This document shows positions 1 through 5,043 of a DNA stretch of 8,127 nucleotides, piece by piece. The notes below the pieces were generated by a model, which was given only the letters and a program-made list of their open reading frames with translations, made no database searches and had not been told where the DNA came from. Position numbers and translations under genes: made by a program. How positions within the stretch are numbered: the first letter of the stretch is position 1; each line of letters begins with the position of its first letter. Origin of the DNA: an uncultured Eubacteriales bacterium (lineage in GTDB: Bacteria; Bacillota; Clostridia; UBA1381; UBA9506); assembly GCA_900545185.1 (NCBI GenBank), contig UQYH01000098.1, forward strand, positions 1 to 8,127, given 5' to 3'.

Positions 1-1
1 G

Positions 2-97
2 AATGCCCACATTGGGCTGCTTGCCGCTGAATCCGATGCGGAGGTATCGCGTTTTCTGGCGGAGATACAGGCTCGGCAAAATCATATGATGAGGTGA
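2..97 (+). CDS. C-terminal tail of an unassigned protein (5' end outside window)
   Basis: Reading from base 2 gives 31 open codons ending NHMMR and a TGA at 95-97. The tail is polar and helical-looking (LAAESDAEVSRFLAEIQARQ), as at the end of a globular cytosolic enzyme. The family cannot be recognised from this much. The TGA lies inside the GAGGTGA ribosome binding site of the next gene, whose ATG is only 6 bases downstream, so the two genes are almost certainly in one operon and translationally coupled. Another frame is open from an ATG at 3 to a TGA at 87-89, but its product is rich in Arg, Trp and Tyr and looks like a shadow. Confidence 0.55.
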   Translation, partial: NAHIGLLAAESDAEVSRFLAEIQARQNHMMR

Positions 98-103
98 AAT
101 ACA

Positions 104-700
104 ATGAAGCAAGAATCATTGGGACGTGCTAAAACATCAATAGAGATTGAAATTGAAGCGATTCAGGATGCCATGCCGGCTGTTTGCGGTCAGGGTTTTG
201 CCGATGCGGTGGACGTTTTGGCCAACGCAAAACGCGTTATGACCTGTGCCAGCGGCACCTCCGGTATTGCGGCGAAAAAATTTGCACATTCGCTGTGCTG
301 CATTGAAATCGGTGCGCAGTTTATGCCGCCTTGCGAGGCTGTACACGGCGGTTTGGGTGCGCTGAAGGAGGGTGACGCGCTGGTTATGGTATCGCGCGGG
401 GGCAAAACGGCAGAGCTTTTGCCGATTATTGCAGCTTGCAGCGGCCGCGGCGCTAAGCTGATTGCCGTTACGGAAAACATGGAATCCCCCTTGGCTAAAG
501 CGGCCGATGTGATTGTACCGCTGGCCATTCAGCGTGAGAGCGACCCCTGCAACATGATGGCAACCGCCAGCTACGTACAGACAATTGCACTGTTTGACGC
601 GCTCTTATCGGCTTTGATGGAGGAGACGGGCTACAAACGTGAGCAGTTTGCATCCATCCATCCCGGCGGTGCGGTGGGCGCTATGCTGAATCATAAATAA
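104..700 (+). CDS. SIS-domain sugar-phosphate isomerase, KdsD/GutQ-like, without CBS domains
   Basis: This 198-residue protein is a single SIS (sugar isomerase) domain, a fold that binds phosphosugars and usually interconverts aldose and ketose phosphates in the cytosol. Visible motifs are the first phosphate-binding turn GTSG (residues 51-54), CEAVHGGLGALKEGD (77-91), the second phosphate loop SRGGKTAEL (97-105) and the C-terminal FASIHPGGAVGAML (182-195). The last closely matches the FA-x-x-HPGG-x-LG-x-x-L motif of arabinose-5-phosphate isomerases. Those enzymes are about 320 residues long and carry two CBS domains after this point; here the protein stops at once. The usual SNSGE loop is SRGGK and the usual GDLG is GGLG, so substrate preference may differ. 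The start is supported by GAGGTGA at 91-97, six bases before the ATG. A 6-phospho-3-hexuloisomerase-like role is an alternative. Fold assignment is secure; substrate is unknown. Confidence 0.85.
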   Translation: MKQESLGRAKTSIEIEIEAIQDAMPAVCGQGFADAVDVLANAKRVMTCASGTSGIAAKKFAHSLCCIEIGAQFMPPCEAVHGGLGALKEGDALVMVSRGGKTAELLPIIAACSGRGAKLIAVTENMESPLAKAADVIVPLAIQRESDPCNMMATASYVQTIALFDALLSALMEETGYKREQFASIHPGGAVGAMLNHK

Positions 701-828
701 AAGGCATAACGTATCTTTTCTTTTATAACGCTTCGCTAAAGGCGCTGTACCGAGGAATGGCTTGTAGGCATTAGGGAGTCGAACCCGATATGGTTTAAAT
801 AGGCTAATTTCTTAAAATACTGCGTTAA

Positions 829-1287
829 AAAGCAGCGCGTTATGTTTCGGCCGAAAAGGCGGCGCAGTTTTTTAAAGCGGATATTTTGGTAAAAGACGGC
901 GATGTTTTGGAGCTGGGCAGAACCAAGATGCGCTTTTTGGAAACACCGGGTCATACCAGAGGGGTGATCTCGCCGTTTTTTGAAACGGAGGAAAACGGAA
1001 AGACGTACCGCGTAGGCATGTTCGGCGGTGCCGGTGCCAATACCCTGGTGAGAGAAAGATTTGACTATGACAATTGCAGAGAGGACTACATAAACTCCGT
1101 CCACAGGCTTATGGGTGAAAAGGTGGATGTATTTATCGGCAACCACGTGTGGAATAACAATACGGAGGTATTTGGAGAAATTCTCAGAAAAACAGGTGAA
1201 AACAAGTTTATTGACAGCAAGCTTTGGACGGACTTTTTGACGTATTGTGAAAAGAGAGCCGTTGAAATTGCCGAAGCCGACCGATAA
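829..1287 (+). pseudogene. N-terminally truncated metallo-beta-lactamase-fold hydrolase remnant
   Basis: The frame is open from 829, just after an in-frame TAA at 826-828, to the TAA at 1285-1287. It encodes the second half of an MBL-fold hydrolase: KDGDVLELGRTKMRFLETPGHTRG with the third metal-ligand histidine, then GMFGGAGANTL, then VDVFIGNHVWNNNTE with the last histidine. The N-terminal H-x-H-x-D-H motif that binds the first zinc is absent, and no such motif is seen in any frame of 701-828. About half the usual ~300 residues are missing. Just upstream, another frame reads ANFLKYCVKKQRVM (803-844), which resembles the segment that normally precedes this point, so a frameshift plus deletion is likely. 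No ribosome binding site precedes the only early start codon (TTG at 886). Arginine is encoded mostly by AGA/AGG (8 of 11 codons from 886 on), while the adjacent TIM-barrel gene uses only CGT/CGC. This suggests a foreign or old relic. Confidence 0.7.
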
Positions 1288-1313
1288 GCTTATAATTTAA
1301 GAGGAGAATGATT

Positions 1314-2012
1314 ATGTATAAAGATTTTAAAATTAAACCGCCGTTTTTTGAAATCGGCCCCAAAGCCTATTTATACGGTGAAGAAATGCTGAAGCTGGCC
1401 AAGGTGATTGACAAAACGGCCATGAAATATGATGTGGATATTATTGTAACGCCGCAGTATACCGATATTCGTCTTTTGGCGGATAATACGGAGCGTATTT
1501 TGGTGTTTGCACAGCATATGGATTATCTGCCCGTCGGCAAGGGTCTCGGCTCGGTACTGCCGGAGGCAGTAAAGGCAGCCGGTGCAGTGGGCGTTATGCT
1601 GAATCATGCCGAAAAGAAGCTGACGCTTGACGCTGTGGAAAAAACAATTGCACGTGCCGATGAGGTTGGTCTGGCCACCATCGTTTGCGCCGATACGGTT
1701 GAGGAACTGAAGGCCGTTGCCAAAATGGGACCGAACCTTTTGGTGGCAGAGCCGACCGAGCTGATCGGTACGGGGCAGACCAGTGACGCAAGCTATGTGA
1801 TTGATACCATTGAAAGCGTCCGTGCCATTAATCCGGATATTATGGTGCTGCAGGGCGCCGGTATTTCTAACGGACAGGATGTTTACAACACAATTAAGCT
1901 GGGTGCACAGGCAACCGGTTCAACCAGCGGTATTATTAAAGCAAAAGACCCATACGCCATGGTGGAGGAAATGATTTACAATCTGCGCCGTGCATGGGAT
2001 GAATTACATTAA
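1314..2012 (+). CDS. triosephosphate isomerase-like TIM barrel (short, archaeal-type)
   Basis: The 232-residue product is a cytosolic TIM-barrel enzyme of the short triosephosphate-isomerase type, which interconverts ketose and aldose triose phosphates. Visible are the lysine motif FEIGPKAY (K17), the catalytic-histidine strand VFAQHMD (H68), AGAVGVMLNHAEKK (90-102) and the catalytic-glutamate and flexible-loop segment AEPTELIGTGQTSDAS (E146). The C-terminal phosphate-binding strands are VLQGAGISNGQDV and ATGSTSGIIKAKDP. The canonical N-x-K of TPI is G-P-K here: the lysine is kept but the substrate-binding Asn is Gly. A housekeeping TPI would keep it, so a paralogue for another phosphosugar (for example an erythrulose-phosphate isomerase-like role) is possible; this is inference. 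ATG 1314 is preferred over ATG 1308 because AGGAG at 1302-1306 lies 7 bases from the former and 1 base from the latter. The YjbQ-family gene follows after 32 bases. Confidence 0.85.
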   Translation: MYKDFKIKPPFFEIGPKAYLYGEEMLKLAKVIDKTAMKYDVDIIVTPQYTDIRLLADNTERILVFAQHMDYLPVGKGLGSVLPEAVKAAGAVGVMLNHAEKKLTLDAVEKTIARADEVGLATIVCADTVEELKAVAKMGPNLLVAEPTELIGTGQTSDASYVIDTIESVRAINPDIMVLQGAGISNGQDVYNTIKLGAQATGSTSGIIKAKDPYAMVEEMIYNLRRAWDELH

Positions 2013-2044
2013 AATAATAAAAAATTTTTCAGGAGGTTACAACA

Positions 2045-2665
2045 ATGGAATTTAAAGTGTATCAAAAGGAACTGGAATTACAGTCAAGAGGCTGGATCCC
2101 CACATTTCACGATGTATCAAAAGAGGTGCTGGAAATCGTTAAGGCATCCGGCGTTAAAAACGGTACCGTTACCATTGCTTCGCATCACACCACTTGCAGC
2201 GTTATGATTCAGGAGTGCTCGCACGATATTGATTCGTTTGACCTGGAATATCTGCAACATGACCTGCTCGATATTATGCGCAAGATGATTCCGGATTTTG
2301 CCGAAGAACATCAATACCGTCATCCCGGCCCAATTCATGCACAGTTCGGCCGTTATGTGGATGAACCCGGCGACTTTACAAGCATGAACACAGACGGCCA
2401 TCTGCGCAGCGTATTCTTTGGCAGAAGCGAAGCCATGACCATTAAGGACGGCGAGCTGGACGGCGGCGAGTTTGCACACATCTACTTTGTAGACTGGGAT
2501 CATGTTCGTGCTCGTCACAGACAGCTGAACATCACCGTTATGGGTACAACCGAGGACATTGAGGACAGAAAGTGGAATAACGGCGAAACCATTAACACCC
2601 TCCGTAAGTACACCGATGAAGAAAAAGCTTACGATGTACATTACACACTGCAACAGGAACGCTAA
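2045..2665 (+). CDS. YjbQ/UPF0047 family protein, long divergent form
   Basis: This 206-residue protein matches the YjbQ (UPF0047) family of small beta-barrel metal- or phosphate-binding proteins. Some members show weak thiamine-phosphate synthase activity, but their true role is unsettled. Family landmarks are VTIASHHTTCSVMIQE (residues 42-57, usual HHTS-x-A-x-x-x-x-E), LLDIMRKMIPD (74-84), MNTDGHLRSVFFG (114-126, usual N-x-D-A-H-L-x-x-x-x-x-G) and VDWDHVRARHRQLNITVMG (139-157, the place of the usual E-x-D-G-P-R-x-R). The normal G-T-W-Q signature is GGEFAHIYF here. An extra stretch at about 85-112 and a charged tail after 157 make it some 65 residues longer than the usual ~140. It starts at a strong site (AGGAGG at 2031-2036, 8 bases to ATG). 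Its position after a phosphosugar isomerase suggests a role in sugar metabolism rather than thiamine synthesis. It is the last gene of the first unit; no hairpin terminator is seen after it. Confidence 0.85.
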   Translation: MEFKVYQKELELQSRGWIPTFHDVSKEVLEIVKASGVKNGTVTIASHHTTCSVMIQECSHDIDSFDLEYLQHDLLDIMRKMIPDFAEEHQYRHPGPIHAQFGRYVDEPGDFTSMNTDGHLRSVFFGRSEAMTIKDGELDGGEFAHIYFVDWDHVRARHRQLNITVMGTTEDIEDRKWNNGETINTLRKYTDEEKAYDVHYTLQQER

Positions 2666-2716
2666 ATACGAAAGAAAACGAAACCTTGCCGAAAACAGTA
2701 GAAATTTTGTATCTTT

Positions 2717-2740
2717 TGTGATATGATAGAATGTATCACA
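2717..2740. promoter_or_regulatory. candidate DeoR operator: perfect 7-bp inverted repeat
   Basis: TGTGATA at 2717-2723 and its exact reverse complement TATCACA at 2734-2740 flank a 10-base spacer. The repeat sits 50 bases upstream of the DeoR-family gene and overlaps the -10 element of its likely promoter, where a repressor would block transcription. The half-sites recall TGTGA...TCACA of CRP sites, but the spacing (14 bases between the pentamers, not 6) does not fit CRP. Autoregulation by the DeoR protein is therefore the simpler reading; the binding protein is inferred. Confidence 0.5.
2719..2727 (+). promoter_or_regulatory. extended -10 promoter for the deoR-kinase-hydrolase-isomerase unit
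   Basis: TG at 2719-2720, one base, then TATGAT at 2722-2727 gives an extended -10 element (TGnTATGAT, one mismatch to TATAAT). The -35 position at 17-bp spacing (2699-2704, TAGAAA) is poor, which extended -10 promoters tolerate. Transcription would start near 2734, leaving a leader of roughly 55 bases before the ATG at 2791. TAGAAT at 2727-2732 is a second, less likely -10. The gap around it (2666-2790) contains no other gene. Confidence 0.45.
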
Positions 2741-2790
2741 TGTGCCTGAACATTAGAGCATTAACGATTGAATAAGCGAGGGAGTTACAT

Positions 2791-3555
2791 ATGGATATAC
2801 ACGAAAGAAAACAAAAGATACTGGAACTGATCACAAACGAAGGCAAGGTACGGGTAAATGAGCTGAGCGAGTTGTTCGGCATCTCGGACGTGACCATCCG
2901 CATGGATTTGGCGGACCTTGAACAAAAGGGAATGCTTTCACGGATTCACGGCGGTGCCGTCAGCTCGTATAAGCCGTATTACAACATGAGTCTGGCGCAG
3001 CGCGCTTCGGCCAACGAGGCCGAAAAAAAAGCCATTGCCGCCTACGTTCGTACCATGATTCACGACAGTGACACCATTATGATGAATGCAGGCAGTACAA
3101 CGCTGTTTGTGCTGCGCGAGCTGGCAGGACTTAAGGATATTAAAATCGTCACCAATTCGGTATCCATTGCACTGGAAGCAGGCGGAAACCCGAATTTTCA
3201 TGTGGTACTTTTGGGCGGCAGTGTGAATACGGAATATCAGTTTACCTACGGTGATGATGCCTTGCGTCAGCTTTCGGGCTATTATGCCGACAAGCTGATT
3301 TTGTCTGTTGACGGCATCGACGCGGTGCGCGGCCTTTCTACCTATTATCATCAGGAGGCGGAAATTTGCCGCGGCATGCTGAGCCGTTCGGGGATTCAGA
3401 TTGTGGCGGCCGACTATACCAAGCTGGATCGGGTGGCATTTGCACAAATTGCGCCGATTTCGGCCGTGGATGATATTGTCACCAATGCCAAGGCAGACCG
3501 GGAGACTGTGACGAAGTTTAAAAAAGCAAAAGCGAACCTGACTTTGATTGACTAG
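2791..3555 (+). CDS. DeoR/GlpR-family transcriptional regulator
   Basis: A 254-residue protein of typical family length. The N-terminal winged helix-turn-helix spans residues 5-56: ERKQKILELI, then VNELSELFGISDVTIRMDLADLEQKGML and the conserved RIHGGA wing. The C-terminal DeoR sensor domain, related to ribose-5-phosphate isomerase, shows DTIMMNAGSTT (94-104), IVTNS (119-123), LLGG (140-143), DKLILSVDGID and VAADYTKLDRVAFAQI. These segments normally bind a phosphorylated sugar intermediate, which releases DNA. It starts at ATG 2791, with GAGGGAG at 2778-2784 six bases upstream. It heads the unit with the kinase, hydrolase and isomerase-like genes, so it very probably represses them and itself through the inverted repeat at 2717-2740, and perhaps the upstream unit too. 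The effector is not predictable beyond a phosphosugar made by this pathway. Confidence 0.93.
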   Translation: MDIHERKQKILELITNEGKVRVNELSELFGISDVTIRMDLADLEQKGMLSRIHGGAVSSYKPYYNMSLAQRASANEAEKKAIAAYVRTMIHDSDTIMMNAGSTTLFVLRELAGLKDIKIVTNSVSIALEAGGNPNFHVVLLGGSVNTEYQFTYGDDALRQLSGYYADKLILSVDGIDAVRGLSTYYHQEAEICRGMLSRSGIQIVAADYTKLDRVAFAQIAPISAVDDIVTNAKADRETVTKFKKAKANLTLID

Positions 3556-3582
3556 GCATGAGAGGACTCTCTTTTTTGCCTA
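3553..3582 (+). promoter_or_regulatory. nested inverted repeats with T-tract after deoR (possible attenuator)
   Basis: TAGGCA (3553-3558), which includes the deoR stop codon, pairs with TGCCTA (3577-3582). Inside it GAGA (3560-3563) pairs with TCTC (3568-3571) around a 4-base loop and is followed at once by six Ts (3572-3577). The short inner stem plus T-run resembles a weak intrinsic terminator; the outer stem would compete with it. In a gap of only 52 bases before the kinase this could lower kinase expression relative to the repressor. The inner stem is only 4 bp, so strong termination is unlikely. Confidence 0.3.
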
Positions 3583-3607
3583 AACCCTGTACGGCAGGAG
3601 GAATAAA

Positions 3608-5014
3608 ATGAATTTATTGGGAATTGACGTGGGAACAACCTCCATTAAGGCAGCTGTGTTTGATGAAAGCGGCAAGCAGCTTTCGCAAACAACGGTGGAT
3701 TATACCTTAAAACAGGAAGGGAATATTGTTGAATTTGAAGCAGATGCGTATTGGCAGCTGTGCCGCCGGGCGATTGCCGAGGTAACGGAGGGCATCACCG
3801 TCGGGGCGCTTTCTATTGATACGCAGTGCGAAACCATGATTGTAACGGATGAAGAGGGTCGTCCGCTTCGGAACGCCATTGTTTGGCTGGATAACCGTGC
3901 CGAAGAAGAGGCTGCGGCCATTTGCGCGCAATTTGGTGAAAAAACGGTTTACGAAGTGACAGGTCAGCCGGAAATTGCGGCAACATGGCCTGCCTGCAAG
4001 CTTTTATGGCTGCAAAGACACGAGCCGGAGCTTTGGGCGAAAACCAAAAAGATTTTTTTGCTTGAGGATTACTTGCTTTTTAAAATGACGGGTCAGTTTG
4101 TCACCGAAAAAACGCTGCAATCCTCAAGCCTTTATTTTGATATCCGCACGGGCACCTGGTGGCCGGAAATGCTTGCGTTTTTGGGTGTGACGGAGAATAT
4201 GCTGCCGCGGCTTGCGGACAGCGCCGTACCGATTGGCAGCTTTGATGGTATGACGGTGGTGACGGGCGCGATGGATCAGTGTGCCGGCGCCATCGGTGCA
4301 GGCGTTACGCGGCCGGGTATTATGAGTGAAATGACGGGCACAACCATGGTTTTATTTGTGCCGGATACAGAAATTCCGCCGTATGACCCCGGAAGCAAAA
4401 TTCCCTGCCATTATAATTATGATGGCGGCTATGCCCGTATTTTATGGACAACAACGGCCGGTATGAGCTTGAAGTGGTTTAAAAACAACTTTTGTGAAAG
4501 CTTTGACTTTAAGGAACTGGACGAGTTGGCCGAAAGCGTTCCGCCGGGGTGCGACGGGCTTGTGATGCGGCCGCATTTATGCGGTGCAACCATGCCGCGC
4601 TACAATCCCAATGCCAAGGGCGCGTTTTACGGCGTAACCTTGCAGCACACGCGCGGCCATTTTGTACGCAGCATTTTAGAGGCGGTGGCTTGCATGCTGA
4701 AAAGCAATTTGGATTATTTAAAGATGCCGGCGGAGGAAATCCGTTTGATGGGCGGCGGCGCGAAAAGCCCGCTGTGGTGCCAAATTAAGGCTGATATGAC
4801 GGGTGTGCGGCTGGTTACGCTTTCTCATGATGAAACAGCATGCCTCGGCTCGGCCATTTTGGCCGGTGTCGGTGCCGGTGTTTTTGAAAATGTACAATCG
4901 GCGGCCGAGCGGATTATTGATGTGAAACAAGCATACACACCGCAAAACGTTGATTACAGCCGCACGTATGAAGCGTATACCAAGCTGGACGATTTATTGG
5001 ATACAATGGAATGA
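3608..5014 (+). CDS. FGGY-family carbohydrate kinase (xylulokinase-like)
   Basis: This 468-residue cytosolic kinase transfers phosphate from ATP to a sugar or polyol, as in xylulokinase, rhamnulokinase and glycerol kinase. The two actin-like domains are complete. It has the N-terminal phosphate loop GIDVGTTSIKAAVFD (5-19), the substrate-side segment AIVWLDNRAEEE (90-101), TGAMDQCAGAIGAG (219-232) with D223 as the likely catalytic base, and the FGGY signature-2-like GAFYGVTLQHTRGHFVRSILEA (338-359). The adenosine motif is MGGGAKSPLWCQIKADMTG (381-399), followed by GSAILAG (414-420). Length is slightly under the usual 480-520. AGGAGG at 3596-3601 is six bases from the ATG. The stop overlaps an alternative start of the next gene (ATGA at 5011-5014). 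With an isomerase-like gene two positions downstream, a ketose is the likeliest substrate, but which one cannot be read from sequence. Confidence 0.93.
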   Translation: MNLLGIDVGTTSIKAAVFDESGKQLSQTTVDYTLKQEGNIVEFEADAYWQLCRRAIAEVTEGITVGALSIDTQCETMIVTDEEGRPLRNAIVWLDNRAEEEAAAICAQFGEKTVYEVTGQPEIAATWPACKLLWLQRHEPELWAKTKKIFLLEDYLLFKMTGQFVTEKTLQSSSLYFDIRTGTWWPEMLAFLGVTENMLPRLADSAVPIGSFDGMTVVTGAMDQCAGAIGAGVTRPGIMSEMTGTTMVLFVPDTEIPPYDPGSKIPCHYNYDGGYARILWTTTAGMSLKWFKNNFCESFDFKELDELAESVPPGCDGLVMRPHLCGATMPRYNPNAKGAFYGVTLQHTRGHFVRSILEAVACMLKSNLDYLKMPAEEIRLMGGGAKSPLWCQIKADMTGVRLVTLSHDETACLGSAILAGVGAGVFENVQSAAERIIDVKQAYTPQNVDYSRTYEAYTKLDDLLDTME

Positions 5015-5043
5015 AGCAACAAAACAAGAAAGGGGCAAATATA

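Noticed and set aside
771..791. T-arm-like sequence on the minus strand (GGGTTCGACTCCC), suggesting a tRNA fragment or tmRNA end
   Set aside because: The arm has a mismatch at its second pair, no matching acceptor strand, anticodon arm or CCA end is found nearby, and there is no sign of an integrated element. Treated as chance or an unidentifiable relic.
736..1146. 136-codon open frame on the minus strand over the metallohydrolase remnant
   Set aside because: The + strand frame over the same bases gives clear MBL motifs; the minus frame has no recognisable motif or ribosome binding site and is a shadow.
2117..2653. 178-codon open frame on the minus strand opposite the YjbQ-family gene
   Set aside because: The + strand frame has family motifs and a strong ribosome binding site; the reverse frame has neither.
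2717..2740. CRP-type site (TGTGA...TCACA)
   Set aside because: The pentamers are 14 bases apart instead of the 6 required for CRP, and CRP control of this kind is not expected in Clostridia.
5011..5043. Upstream start ATG 5011 for the hydrolase (overlapping the kinase stop as ATGA)
   Set aside because: It adds only a Lys/Gln/Asn-rich 11-residue leader and lacks a well-placed ribosome binding site, while ATG 5044 has AAAGGGG at ideal spacing. Coupled reinitiation at 5011 is not fully excluded.
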